From the NCBI RefSeq assembly GCF_046159835.1, contig NZ_JBJXCY010000002.1:1116001-1180000 (forward strand): a stretch of DNA of 64,000 nt, in the 5' to 3' direction. The stretch is from JACKJK01 sp046159835 (GTDB taxonomy: Bacteria; Pseudomonadota; Alphaproteobacteria; Rhizobiales; Tepidamorphaceae). This document shows positions 35,079 to 43,605 of this stretch, in pieces. How positions within the stretch are numbered: the first letter of the stretch is position 1; each line of letters opens with the position of its first letter. The position numbers and the translations under genes were made by a program. The notes under the pieces are model-generated. The model ran no database searches. It was not told the DNA's origin and saw only the letters and a list, made by a program, of their open reading frames with translations.

Positions 35079-35507
35079 ATGGCCACGCTCGACCGCGGAA
35101 ACCGATGGACGAACCTTGCCGCGCCCAGTCTCGATGATTTCGAGATTCTGGCGGGGGAGGCCTATGTCCGGCTTCCAAACAATTTCCGGGAGCTTTCCGG
35201 CGCGATCGTCTTCCGAATCGCCGATTTTCCCGACGACGAGGTCCTGGAGGATCTCGGTCTTGAGTCCGCCTACGACCTGCTTGGCCTGTTCCAGGGCATC
35301 GGCATGTCGGAAGCCTCCTCCTCGCCGATGACCGGCCAGCCGCCCAACCAGATCTGGCTCTATCGCCGCCCCATCCTCGACTACTGGGCGGAATACGAGG
35401 ATTCACTCGGCGACATCATCACCCATGTGCTGGTTCACGAGATCGGCCACCATTTCGGACTGAGCGATTCCGACATGGAGCATATCGAGATGGCCGCCGC
35501 GCCGTGA
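35079..35507 (+). CDS. Zincin-like metallopeptidase family protein
   Basis: 142-residue small metallopeptidase (PF06262-like). The zinc motif HEIGHHFGLSD is an HExxHxxG with trailing Asp near the C-terminus (HVLVHEIGHHFGLSDSDME), and the N-terminal part is the usual LDDFEILAGEAYVRLP. No signal peptide, so cytosolic. Family members are of unknown physiological role. Confidence 0.88.
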   Translation: MATLDRGNRWTNLAAPSLDDFEILAGEAYVRLPNNFRELSGAIVFRIADFPDDEVLEDLGLESAYDLLGLFQGIGMSEASSSPMTGQPPNQIWLYRRPILDYWAEYEDSLGDIITHVLVHEIGHHFGLSDSDMEHIEMAAAP

Positions 35508-35608
35508 TCGCAGGTCCTTTGCGCGGACAATGGAAGTTGAAATTCCCGCGCCACCTGCGTATTCACGGCTGACTTTCTAGCACCAGCTTCCAGCCACGGG
35601 TTCAGATC

Positions 35609-36214
35609 ATGGAAAAGTTCACGACGCTTACCGGTGTCGCCGCGCCGCTGCCGATCACCAATATCGACACCGACATGATCATCCCCAAGCAGTACCTGAA
35701 GACCATTGAGCGCACGGGCCTCGGCACGGGCCTGTTTTCGGAAATGCGCTACAACGACGATGGCTCTGTGAACGAGGATTTCATCCTCAACCACCCGGCC
35801 TACAAGGACGCCAGGATCATCGTCGCGGGCGACAATTTCGGCTGCGGCTCCAGCCGCGAGCACGCCCCCTGGGCGCTGCTCGACTACGGCATCCGCTGCG
35901 TGATCTCCACCAGCTTCGCCGACATCTTCTACAACAACTGCTTCAAGAACGGCATTCTGCCCATCCAGGTCTCGCCCGAAGACCACGTAAAGCTGATGGA
36001 CGATGCCGAGCGTGGCGCCAACGCCACCATGACCGTCGACCTGGAAGCGCAGGAAGTGCGCGGCCCCGACGGTGGCGCGATCTCCTTCCAGATCGATCCG
36101 TTCCGCAAGCATTGCCTGCTGAACGGCCTCGACGATATCGGCCTGACCATGGAGAAGGCGCCGAAGATCGACAGCTACGAGGCCAAGCTCGAAGCCGAGC
36201 GCCCTTGGGCCTGA
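35609..36214 (+). CDS. leuD: 3-isopropylmalate dehydratase small subunit
   Basis: Swivelling-domain subunit that pairs with LeuC to isomerise 2- to 3-isopropylmalate. 201 residues with the signature FGCGSSREHAPWALLDYGI and the N-terminal PLPITNIDTDMIIPKQYL. Its partner leuC is 0.7 kb away on the opposite strand, separated by a small secreted-protein gene and terminators. Confidence 0.97.
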   Translation: MEKFTTLTGVAAPLPITNIDTDMIIPKQYLKTIERTGLGTGLFSEMRYNDDGSVNEDFILNHPAYKDARIIVAGDNFGCGSSREHAPWALLDYGIRCVISTSFADIFYNNCFKNGILPIQVSPEDHVKLMDDAERGANATMTVDLEAQEVRGPDGGAISFQIDPFRKHCLLNGLDDIGLTMEKAPKIDSYEAKLEAERPWA

Positions 36215-36227
36215 TCTATTGGGCCTG

Positions 36228-36255
36228 AACCGGTCAGCCTGACCCGGCCGGTTTT
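36228..36255 (+). terminator. Possible terminator after leuD
   Basis: AACCGG (36228-36233) pairs with CCGGTT (36248-36253), with a further inner GGTCA/TGACC pairing option, and is followed by TTTT. Located 14 bases after the leuD stop; moderate stem only. Confidence 0.45.
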
Positions 36256-36395
36256 CACCCTCTCAGAAGATGCGAATTCGCAGGGGCGCAGCCGCGCCCT
36301 TGCACCCGCGTGCCTTCGTTCCCACATCGAATGAAGCAGGTTCGCGGTCATGGCCAACCTGCCTTCCGCGCTTGCCTCCCCACATGAACCGAGAA

Positions 36396-36421
36396 TGAAC
36401 GGCCCAATCAGGGAGCGTTCA
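36396..36421. promoter_or_regulatory. Inverted repeat TGAACG-N14-CGTTCA upstream of small secreted gene
   Basis: Exact 6-bp arms (36396-36401 and 36416-36421) about 90 bases before the start of the basic secreted protein. It could be a binding site for a dimeric regulator; no further support. Confidence 0.3.
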
Positions 36422-36509
36422 CGCACGCCCTGCCATTGTCCCTGTCATGACGTGACGCGTTACCCCGACGATCAACCCCGCGCCACGACAGGAAACAGGA
36501 GACAAAGCC

Positions 36510-36818
36510 ATGCGCAAGTTTGTAATGCCGATTATGGCCGCCGCTTTCCTCGCCATCGCGGGAACCGCAGCCATGCCCAACACCGCCAATGCCGGATCCG
36601 TCAGTGTCGGGATCCAGGGCAACGGCTTCGGGATCTACTACAATGACGGCGACCGCAATCGTGGCGGCCACCGCCGCCACTACCGCGCCCGCCGCTCGTG
36701 CGAGCCGATCTACCGCACCCAGCGCCACTGGACGCGCCATGGCTGGAAGCGGATGCGGGTTCACGTCGGCTACCACTGCGACCGTATTCCGCGCGGCTAC
36801 CGCGGTCACCGTCGCTAA
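36510..36818 (+). CDS. Small secreted Arg/His-rich protein
   Basis: 102-residue predicted exported protein. A signal peptide (MRKFVMPIMAAAFLAIAGTA, cleavage after ANA at about 28) precedes a very basic mature chain rich in Arg, His, Gly and Tyr, with two cysteines (RRSCEPIY, GYHCDRIP) and a short GSVSVGIQGNGFGIYY strand. Small proteins of this kind are common in Rhizobiales, but I cannot name the family. GGAG lies upstream (CAGGAGACAAAGCC before ATG). A bidirectional terminator follows. Confidence 0.75.
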   Translation: MRKFVMPIMAAAFLAIAGTAAMPNTANAGSVSVGIQGNGFGIYYNDGDRNRGGHRRHYRARRSCEPIYRTQRHWTRHGWKRMRVHVGYHCDRIPRGYRGHRR

Positions 36819-36839
36819 GACCCGCGGCGCCTGAATACA

Positions 36840-36874
36840 AAAGACCCCGGAGATCGTCTCTCCGGGGTCTTTTT
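36840..36874. terminator. Bidirectional Rho-independent terminator
   Basis: Perfect 14-bp stem AAAGACCCCGGAGA / TCTCCGGGGTCTTT with loop TCGTC, followed by a T-run on the plus strand and preceded by A's that give a U-run on the minus strand. It serves the basic secreted-protein gene and leuC. Confidence 0.92.
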
Positions 36875-36903
36875 CGTTTGCAGTCTTGTTTGCGCGCGAT
36901 GCG

Positions 36904-38316
36904 TCAGCCCTTCGGCCACTCGCGTACGTCGACGAAGTGCCCGGCAATCGCCGCTGCCGCCGCCATCGCCGGCGAGACGAGATGCGTACGGCCCTTGTAG
37001 CCCTGGCGACCCTCGAAATTGCGGTTCGAGGTCGAGGCGCAGCGCTCGCCCGGCTTCAGCTTGTCGGCGTTCATGGCAAGGCACATGGAGCAGCCCGGCT
37101 CGCGCCAGTCGAAGCCCGCGGCCTTGAAGATCTTGTCGAGGCCCTCGGCTTCCGCCTGTTCCTTCACGAGGCCGGAACCGGGAACGATCATCGCTTCCAG
37201 CGCCTCGTTGACCTTGCGGCCCTCGACGATGCTGGCAACCGCGCGCAAGTCCTCGATCCGGCCATTGGTGCACGACCCGATGAAGATCTTGTCGAGCTTG
37301 ATGTCGGTGACCTTTTCGCCGCCGGTCAGGCCCATATAGGCGAGTGAGCGTTCCGCCGCCTTGCGCTTGTTGGCATCACTGATCTCGCCCGGGCTCGGCA
37401 CGCGACCGGCGACCGAGATCACCTGTTCCGGGCTGGTGCCCCAGCTGACGATCGGCGGCAGGCTGGCGGCATCGAGCTTTATCTCGACGTCGAATTCCGC
37501 GCCCTCGTCGCTCGGCAGCGTCTCCCAGTAGGCGCGCGCCATGTCCCACGCGGTGCCCTTGGGGCTGCGCGGACGGTCCTTGATGTATTCGTAGGTCTTC
37601 TCGTCGGGCGCGATCATGCCGGCGCGCGCGCCACCCTCGATGGACATGTTGCAGACCGTCATCCGGCCTTCCATCGACAGCGCGCGGATGGCTTCGCCCG
37701 CATATTCCATCACGTGGCCGGTGCCGCCTGCGGTCCCGATCTCGCCGATGATGGCGAGGATGATGTCCTTCGCGGTCACTCCGTCCGGCAGCGTGCCGTC
37801 GACGGAGACCAGCATGTTCTTGGCCTTCTTCTGGATGAGCGTCTGGGTGGCGAGCACATGCTCGACCTCTGACGTGCCGATGCCATGGGCCAGCGCGCCA
37901 AACGCGCCATGGGTCGAGGTGTGGCTGTCGCCGCACACGATGGTCGTTCCCGGCAGGGTGAAACCCTGTTCCGGCCCGATGATGTGGACGATACCCTGGC
38001 GCTTGTCGCGCTCGTCGTAATACTCGATGCCGAATTCGCCCGCGTTCTTGGCGAGCGTATCCACCTGCAGTGCGGATTCCGGATCGTCGATGCCCTTCGA
38101 GCGGTCAGTCGTCGGCACGTTGTGGTCTACGACGGCGAGCGTCTTCTGCGGCGCGTGAACCTTGCGGTTTGCCATGCGCAGCCCCTCGAAGGCCTGCGGG
38201 CTGGTCACTTCATGGACAAGATGCCGGTCGATATAAAGAAGGCAGGTGCCGTCAGGCTGTTCGTCCACCAGGTGATCGTCCCAGATCTTGTCATAGAGGG
38301 TGCGCGGCGCACTCAT
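36904..38316 (-). CDS. leuC: 3-isopropylmalate dehydratase large subunit
   Basis: [4Fe-4S] large subunit of isopropylmalate isomerase, 470 residues. Cluster ligands lie in FIGSCTNGRIEDLRA and GCSMCLAMNADKL; GDSHTSTHGAFGALAHGIGT is the aconitase-family signature. ATG 38316 (MSAPRTLYD) has GGGGAG about ten bases upstream; ATG 38325 (MDDMSAP) is possible but too close to the SD. Confidence 0.97.
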   Translation of the reverse strand: MSAPRTLYDKIWDDHLVDEQPDGTCLLYIDRHLVHEVTSPQAFEGLRMANRKVHAPQKTLAVVDHNVPTTDRSKGIDDPESALQVDTLAKNAGEFGIEYYDERDKRQGIVHIIGPEQGFTLPGTTIVCGDSHTSTHGAFGALAHGIGTSEVEHVLATQTLIQKKAKNMLVSVDGTLPDGVTAKDIILAIIGEIGTAGGTGHVMEYAGEAIRALSMEGRMTVCNMSIEGGARAGMIAPDEKTYEYIKDRPRSPKGTAWDMARAYWETLPSDEGAEFDVEIKLDAASLPPIVSWGTSPEQVISVAGRVPSPGEISDANKRKAAERSLAYMGLTGGEKVTDIKLDKIFIGSCTNGRIEDLRAVASIVEGRKVNEALEAMIVPGSGLVKEQAEAEGLDKIFKAAGFDWREPGCSMCLAMNADKLKPGERCASTSNRNFEGRQGYKGRTHLVSPAMAAAAAIAGHFVDVREWPKG

Positions 38317-38380
38317 GTCGTCCATTCTCCCCAAAATTTAGGAAATGCCGTTGAACCGCAGGATATGGAGCCAACCGGCC

Positions 38381-39166
38381 ATGCAGGTCAAGTTCGCACA
38401 GCCATGCGCGACACTGCCCGCAACACTTGTGCTCGCCGCGATTGCTGCAGCAGCCCTGCTCGCCGGTCCTTCGCCCGCCCGCGCGCAAACCCCCGTTGCC
38501 TGCGAAAAGATCGATCACAAGGCCATGACGGCGCTGGTCTGCCGCGTGGACATGGCAAGCGCCGACCTGCGCCTGTTCCTCAACAAGCCGAGCGGCAACC
38601 CCTTCGGCGGCTTCGGGCCGCTGCGCCGCGAACTGGAGACGCGCGGCAAGTCGCTCGTCTTTGCGATGAACGGCGGCATGTACCACGAGGACCTGTCGCC
38701 GGTCGGGCTTTACGTGGAAGACGGCAAGCGGCTGAAGGAAGCCAACACCAACGCCGGGCCGGGCAATTTCCACATGCTGCCCAACGGCGTCTTCTGGTTT
38801 GGCGAGGGCAAGGCCGGCGTCACCGAGACGAAGGCCTTCGTGAAGTCTAGGCGCAAGCCGAGCTTTGCCACCCAGTCCGGTCCGATGCTGGTCATCGGCG
38901 GCAAGCTGCATCACCGCTTTCTGCCGGATTCAACCTCGCACAAGGTGCGCAACGGCGTCGGCGTGCGCGACGGCGGAAGGACAGCCGTCTTCGCGATCTC
39001 GCAACGGTCGGTCACATTCCACGATTTCGCGACGCTGTTCCGCGACAAGCTCGGCTGCAACGACGCGCTGTTCCTCGACGGCTCGATCTCGTCCATCTAC
39101 GCGCCGCAGGCGGGCCGCATCGATTTCCTGTTTCCCATGGGCCCGATCATCGCGGTGGTCGAGTAG
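38381..39166 (+). CDS. Secreted DUF2233 (phosphodiester glycosidase-like) protein
   Basis: 261-residue exported protein of the DUF2233/NAGPA-like family, whose members include phosphodiester glycosidases. A signal peptide (hydrophobic LATLVLAAIAAAALLAG-type core, cleavage after ARA) is followed by the conserved FAMNGGMYHEDLSPVGLYV, MLPNGVFWFG, FATQSGPMLVIGG and the C-terminal ALFLDGSISSIYAP. ATG 38381 has GGAG ten bases upstream; ATG 38345 would add twelve residues. It diverges from leuC and converges with rplS. Confidence 0.87.
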   Translation: MQVKFAQPCATLPATLVLAAIAAAALLAGPSPARAQTPVACEKIDHKAMTALVCRVDMASADLRLFLNKPSGNPFGGFGPLRRELETRGKSLVFAMNGGMYHEDLSPVGLYVEDGKRLKEANTNAGPGNFHMLPNGVFWFGEGKAGVTETKAFVKSRRKPSFATQSGPMLVIGGKLHHRFLPDSTSHKVRNGVGVRDGGRTAVFAISQRSVTFHDFATLFRDKLGCNDALFLDGSISSIYAPQAGRIDFLFPMGPIIAVVE

Positions 39167-39198
39167 CCACGCGGAAGACAAGAACGCACCGAAACGAA

Positions 39199-39226
39199 AA
39201 AGGGCGGCCCCGAGGGACCGCCCTTT
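39199..39226. terminator. Bidirectional terminator between DUF2233 gene and rplS
   Basis: AAAGGGCGG pairs with CCGCCCTTT (9 bp), extended by CC/GG across one C-A mismatch. An A-run precedes it and TTTAAATT follows, allowing both strands to terminate. Confidence 0.75.
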
Positions 39227-39252
39227 AAATTCTTTGGCGTTAAGGAAAACCG

Positions 39253-39951
39253 TTACGCGTCCTTGGACTCGTCGGCGTTCTCTTCGGCCTTCGCCGCAAC
39301 TTCGTCCTGCGTGGCATCGGCGATGAACGTGCGCGCCTGGCCAACCCAGTCCTCACGCTCCATGCGACCCTTGAAGTCGAGCGCATCGTCGACCTTCGCC
39401 ATGTCCTCGTCGGAGAAGTTGGCGATCTGCTCGTAGGTCTTGATGCCGAGCGCGTTCAGCTTGCCCTCGAGCACCTCGCCCACGCCGGAAATCTTCTTCA
39501 GATCGTCGGACTGGCCCTTCGGCGCATCGAACAGCGGGCCGGAAGAAGCAGCGGCGGCCGGCTTGGCGGCGTCCTTGCCCTTTCCGCGGTTGCGGTCCTG
39601 GCGCTCGGGGATACGAGCCGACTTGCCGCGACGGTCGCGCAGGTAATAGAGCTTCGCGCGGCGAACCTTGCCGCGGCGGATGACTTCGATCTGCTCGACG
39701 ACCGGGGCATAGACCGGGAACACACGTTCCACGCCTTCGCCATAGGAAATCTTGCGGACGGTGAAGCTTTCGTTCAGGCCGCCGCCGGAACGCGCGATGC
39801 AGACGCCTTCATAGGCCTGCAGGCGCGAGCGCTGACCTTCAATGATGCGCACGTGGACACGAACCGTGTCGCCGGCGCGGAATTCGGGGATCGGGCGCTT
39901 TTCGGCAAGCGCGGCAGCCTGCTCGGCTTCGAGCTCCTGGATGATGTTCAT
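39253..39951 (-). CDS. rplS: Ribosomal protein L19 with C-terminal helix-hairpin-helix extension
   Basis: Large-subunit ribosomal protein L19. The first ~125 residues are a normal L19 (FRAGDTVRVHVRIIEGQRSR, SYGEGVERVFPVY, AKLYYLRDRRGKSARIPER). The product is 232 residues, about 100 longer than typical. The extra part is an Ala/Lys linker followed by LKKISGVGEVLEGKLNALGI and KTYEQIANFSDEDMAKVD, a helix-hairpin-helix-like unit like the one found on L21 in Rhizobiales. Last gene of rpsP-rimM-trmD-rplS, but with a 260-base leader and its own candidate promoter. Confidence 0.95.
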   Translation of the reverse strand: MNIIQELEAEQAAALAEKRPIPEFRAGDTVRVHVRIIEGQRSRLQAYEGVCIARSGGGLNESFTVRKISYGEGVERVFPVYAPVVEQIEVIRRGKVRRAKLYYLRDRRGKSARIPERQDRNRGKGKDAAKPAAAASSGPLFDAPKGQSDDLKKISGVGEVLEGKLNALGIKTYEQIANFSDEDMAKVDDALDFKGRMEREDWVGQARTFIADATQDEVAAKAEENADESKDA

Positions 39952-40068
39952 CTGTCGTCACCAGTTTTGTTTTGCGCCGCCCATTGGTTCCGGCCGTTCC
40001 AACCGAAGCGCCTTGAAGCCACTTCGATGACGGGCGGGACATAGCATCGCCGCGTATGTTGTCTTTGT

Positions 40069-40087
40069 GAGCCGGCACTGCCGGTTC
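40069..40087. other. Stem-loop in the rplS leader
   Basis: GAGCCGGC-ACT-GCCGGTTC forms an 8-bp stem (one G-T pair) within the presumed 5' UTR of rplS, about 120 bases before its start. There is no T-run, so it is not a terminator; an autoregulatory or processing role is conceivable. Confidence 0.35.
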
Positions 40088-40154
40088 CGATATTGGCCGT
40101 TTTCAGCGCAAACGCATTCGCACCGAGGGCCGACCGACCTTTCGGAAAGCGCGC

Positions 40155-40184
40155 TCTATACAGCAAGTCCGGTGGACTTGTCGA
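40155..40184 (-). promoter_or_regulatory. Candidate rplS promoter with palindrome in the spacer
   Basis: On the minus strand TCGACA (40179-40184), an 18-base spacer and TATAGA (40155-40160) make a good sigma-70-type promoter about 200 bases before rplS. The spacer contains the perfect palindrome CAAGTCC-ACC-GGACTTG (40164-40180). Confidence 0.55.
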
Positions 40185-40211
40185 GTGCCGCGAAGCCTTC
40201 AATTCCGCGAC

Positions 40212-40919
40212 TTAACTGCCGCGCTCAGGCGATCCGTCTCGCGCAGCCAGGTCCGGGCGGCGTTCGCGGGTATCAGCCAGCGCCCGCTCGGCCCGCCAGC
40301 GCTCCACCGCGCCGTGGTCGCCGGAGGTAAGAACGGCAGGAATCTCGACGTCTTCAAACACCTGCGGGCGGGTATATTGCGGGTATTCGAGCAGCCCGCC
40401 CTCGAAGCTTTCCTCGTGGCCGGAGGCTACCGCCCCCATCACGCCCGGCAGCAGCCGCACGCAGGCATCGAGCAACACCAGCGCGCCCATCTCGCCGCCC
40501 GACAGCACGTAGTCGCCGATGGAAACTTCCTCAAGGTCGCGCGCCGCCATGATGCGCTCGTCCATCCCCTCGAACCGCCCGCACAGGACGACGACGCCCG
40601 GCCCGGCGCTCAATTCGCGGACGCGGGCTTGGGTCAGTGGCCGCCCGCGCGGCGTCATCACCAGTCGCGGGCGCCGATCGCCTTGCGGCGAGGCCGCATC
40701 GATGGCGGCTGCCAGCACGTCGGCGCGCATTACCATGCCCGGACCGCCGCCCGACGGCGTGTCGTCCACCGCCCGGTGCTTGCCGATACCGAACTCGCGG
40801 ATCTGCGTCGTCTCGCAGGTCCATGTGCCTGCGGTGAGCGCGCGGCCCGCCAGCGAAACACCGAGCGGACCGGGAAACATTTCCGGGTACAGCGTGAGTA
40901 TGCTGGCCCGCCAGGTCAT
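40212..40919 (-). CDS. trmD: tRNA (guanine-N1-)-methyltransferase
   Basis: SPOUT methyltransferase making m1G37 in tRNAs, 235 residues. Motifs include GGGPGMVMRADVL and the trefoil-knot SAM site GDYVLSGGEMGALVLLDA. Its ATG overlaps the rimM stop (ATGA). On the far side 260 bases separate it from rplS. Confidence 0.97.
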   Translation of the reverse strand: MTWRASILTLYPEMFPGPLGVSLAGRALTAGTWTCETTQIREFGIGKHRAVDDTPSGGGPGMVMRADVLAAAIDAASPQGDRRPRLVMTPRGRPLTQARVRELSAGPGVVVLCGRFEGMDERIMAARDLEEVSIGDYVLSGGEMGALVLLDACVRLLPGVMGAVASGHEESFEGGLLEYPQYTRPQVFEDVEIPAVLTSGDHGAVERWRAERALADTRERRPDLAARDGSPERGS

Positions 40920-41506
40920 GCGGACCCCGCACCGGGCTTCTTTGCTTTCTCCGATGCCTTGGGCGAGCGCCGACGCTTGGGTCGGCGCGGCTCCGGCTTG
41001 TCGAAGAGGCCGGCCGGCGGATCGACGGTGACGTGGCCTGCCTCGATGTCGAGCTGCGGCACGATCTGCTGCGTGAAGGGCACCAGCACGCTTGGGCCGT
41101 CGGCCACCGCCACGTCGAGCAGATCACCTGCACCGAAATCGTGGATCGCGATGATCTCGCCCAGTTCCTTGCCGCTCGTGTCGACTGCCTTCAGCCCGAT
41201 CAGGTCGGCGTGGAAGAAGCTGTCGTCGTCTTCCTCGTCGTCGGTCAGCGCATCGCGCTCGACGTAGAGCTTCACGCCCTTCGCGGCTTCCGCGGCATTG
41301 CGGTCGCGGATTTCCTTGAACGAGACGATCACCACCGTCTTGTCCGGGCGGATCGCCTCGACATGGAAAACCCGCCCGTCATCGCTGACGAGCGGGCCAT
41401 AGTCTGCAATCGCGAGCGGATCGCCCGTGTGGCTCTTCACGCGAACATCGCCGCGCACGCCGTGCGGCGCGCCGATTTCGCCAACCAGAAGCCGCCCGGC
41501 GTCCAC
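40916..41506 (-). CDS. rimM: 16S rRNA processing/maturation protein RimM
   Basis: 30S maturation factor acting on the 16S 3' domain near S19. The 196 residues comprise the N-terminal barrel (RLLVGEIGAPHGVRGDVRVK) and a PRC-barrel half (GKELGEIIAIHDFGAGDLLD), then a basic Lys/Arg/Pro tail. The start is GTG at 41506, nine bases after the rpsP stop; the SD is weak, suggesting coupling to rpsP translation. It overlaps trmD by four bases. Confidence 0.95.
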   Translation of the reverse strand: MDAGRLLVGEIGAPHGVRGDVRVKSHTGDPLAIADYGPLVSDDGRVFHVEAIRPDKTVVIVSFKEIRDRNAAEAAKGVKLYVERDALTDDEEDDDSFFHADLIGLKAVDTSGKELGEIIAIHDFGAGDLLDVAVADGPSVLVPFTQQIVPQLDIEAGHVTVDPPAGLFDKPEPRRPKRRRSPKASEKAKKPGAGSA

Positions 41507-41515
41507 GTTCGCGCT

Positions 41516-41983
41516 TTACGCGTTTTCTTCGGACGCGGCTTCGTCAGACGCGGTCTCTTCGGCCGGAGCCTCCTCGGCGGGGGCTTCCTCGGCGGGCGCC
41601 TCTTCAGCCGGGGCCTCGGCTTCGGCGGCAGCGGCTTCAGCCTTCGCCTTGGCGGTCTCTTCCTTTTCCTTCACGCGCTCCTGCGCCTTCTTGCCGGGCT
41701 GGGCCTTTTCCGGGTTGTTGCGGGCTGCGCGCTTCATCAGGCCTTCGGCGTCGAGGAAGCGGGCCACGCGGTCGGTCGGCTGCGCACCCTTGGCGAGCCA
41801 TTCCTTGGCCTTCTCGACGTCGAGAACGATGCGGGCTTCGGAATCCTTCGGCAGCAGCGGGTTGAAGGTGCCGAGCTTCTCGATGAAGCGGCCATCGCGC
41901 GGGTAGCGGGAATCGGCCACCACAATGGAATAGAACGGGCGCTTCTTGGCGCCGCCACGGGCGAGACGAATTTTCAGGGCCAT
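41516..41983 (-). CDS. rpsP: Ribosomal protein S16 with acidic repeat tail
   Basis: Small-subunit protein S16. Residues 1-85 are standard (IRLARGGAKKRPFYSIVVAD, RDGRFIEKLGTFNP, VEKAKEWLAKGAQPTDRVAR). The 155-residue product has an additional ~65-residue tail with a helical Lys/Glu part and then tandem repeats of EEAPA, ending in Glu/Ser/Ala-rich sequence. Alphaproteobacterial S16 proteins often have Ala/Glu tails, though repeat copy number varies. First gene of the rpsP-rimM-trmD run, 74 bases after ffh. Confidence 0.95.
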   Translation of the reverse strand: MALKIRLARGGAKKRPFYSIVVADSRYPRDGRFIEKLGTFNPLLPKDSEARIVLDVEKAKEWLAKGAQPTDRVARFLDAEGLMKRAARNNPEKAQPGKKAQERVKEKEETAKAKAEAAAAEAEAPAEEAPAEEAPAEEAPAEETASDEAASEENA

Positions 41984-42057
41984 TGTCTTGATACTCCAGT
42001 TTGTCGGTTGTGTTCGGTTGTTCGTTGATGACGCGTCAGACCGTCAGTGGTGACGGG

Positions 42058-43605
42058 CTATTTCTTTTTTCCCTTGGAAAGCATGCGGGCGAGGTCGGGC
42101 GGCAGGCCGCCGCCGCTGCCGCCGGGAAACCCCGGAGGCAAACCACCACCAGCCCCGCCGGGCAGCTTCGGCATCTGGCTGGGTGCACCGCCCGCAGCCT
42201 TCGCCATCTTCTCCAGCTCCGCCGGGTCGACGTTCGGCATGCCGCCGCCCATCCCCATCATGGAGCCGAGACCGCCCATCAGGCCCTTGCCCTTCTTGCC
42301 GCCGAGCGCCTTCATCATGTCGGCCATCTGGCGGTGCATCTTCAGAAGCTTGTTGATTTCCTCTACCTTGGTGCCCGACCCGGCGGCGACGCGGCGCTTG
42401 CGCGATGCGTTCAGCACTTTCGGGTTGGTGCGTTCCTTCTTGGTCATGGAGGAAATGATCGCGCGCTGGCGGCCCAGCAGGCTGTCGTCGAGATTGGCGC
42501 CGGCAAGCTGCTTCTTCATCTTGCCCATGCCGGGCATCATGCCGAGCAACCCGGTCATGCCGCCCATGTTCTGCATCTGCTTGAGCTGCTCGGACAGGTC
42601 GTCCAGGTCGAACGCGCCCTTGGCCATCTTTCGGGCCATGGCTTGCGCTTTTTCCTGGTCGATGGTCTCGGCTGCGCGTTCGACCAGCGAAACGATGTCG
42701 CCCATGCCGAGAATGCGGCCGGCGATGCGCTCGGGATGGAAATCCTCAAGCTCGTCCATCTTCTCGCCGACGCCGACCAGCTTGATCGGCTTGCCGGTAA
42801 CGGCGCGCATCGACAGTGCCGCGCCGCCGCGTCCGTCACCGTCGAGACGGGTCAGCACGATGCCGGTGATGCCGACGCGCTCGTTGAAGTTCTTGGCGAG
42901 GTTCACCGCGTCCTGGCCGGTCAGCGCATCGGCGACCAGCAGGATTTCGTGCGGGTCGGCGGCCTGCTTGATTTCCGCCATTTCCGCCATCAGCGGCTCG
43001 TCGATATGGGTGCGGCCCGCCGTATCGAGCATCACGACGTCGTAGCCGCCGAGACGGCCCGCTTCCATCGCGCGCCTGGCGATCTGCACCGGCGACTGGC
43101 CCGCGACAATGGGGAGCGTGGCGACGTTCGTCTGCTCGCCGAGAATCTTGAGCTGTTCCTGTGCGGCAGGGCGGCGCGTGTCGAGCGAGGCCATCAGCAC
43201 CTTGCGCGGCCCCTGCTGGCCACCCTTGCCCGAAAGCCGGCGGGCGATCTTGGCCGTGGTCGTCGTCTTGCCGGAGCCCTGCAGGCCGACCATCATCACC
43301 GCGACCGGGGGCGCGGCGTGCAGGTCGAGTGGCGCGGGATCGCGGCCCAGCATGTCGACGAGGGCGTCGTTGACGATCTTCACGACCATCTGGCCGGGCG
43401 TCACGGACTTGACGACTTCGACGCCGACGGCCTTCTCGCGCACCGTCTCGACGAAGTCGCGCACGACGTCGAGCGCGACGTCAGCCTCGATCAGCGCGCG
43501 ACGAACCTCGCGCAGCGCCTCCGAAACATCGGCCTCCGACAGCGCACCGCGCTTCGTCAGCTTGTCGAAAATGCCACTCAGGCGATCGGAAAGATTGTCA
43601 AACAC
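42058..43605 (-). CDS. ffh: Signal recognition particle protein Ffh
   Basis: SRP54 homolog, a GTPase that binds signal sequences and SRP RNA and docks with FtsY. The 515 residues contain the N helical bundle, the G domain (GLQGSGKTTTTAKIA; DTAGRTHIDEPL; TRLDGDGRGGAAL) and a Met/Gly-rich M domain with GSGTKVEEINKLLK for RNA binding; the C-terminal tail is rich in Gly, Pro and Met. Its start overlaps the preceding small gene by eight bases. FtsY is encoded about 3.4 kb away on the other strand. Confidence 0.97.
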   Translation of the reverse strand: MFDNLSDRLSGIFDKLTKRGALSEADVSEALREVRRALIEADVALDVVRDFVETVREKAVGVEVVKSVTPGQMVVKIVNDALVDMLGRDPAPLDLHAAPPVAVMMVGLQGSGKTTTTAKIARRLSGKGGQQGPRKVLMASLDTRRPAAQEQLKILGEQTNVATLPIVAGQSPVQIARRAMEAGRLGGYDVVMLDTAGRTHIDEPLMAEMAEIKQAADPHEILLVADALTGQDAVNLAKNFNERVGITGIVLTRLDGDGRGGAALSMRAVTGKPIKLVGVGEKMDELEDFHPERIAGRILGMGDIVSLVERAAETIDQEKAQAMARKMAKGAFDLDDLSEQLKQMQNMGGMTGLLGMMPGMGKMKKQLAGANLDDSLLGRQRAIISSMTKKERTNPKVLNASRKRRVAAGSGTKVEEINKLLKMHRQMADMMKALGGKKGKGLMGGLGSMMGMGGGMPNVDPAELEKMAKAAGGAPSQMPKLPGGAGGGLPPGFPGGSGGGLPPDLARMLSKGKKK

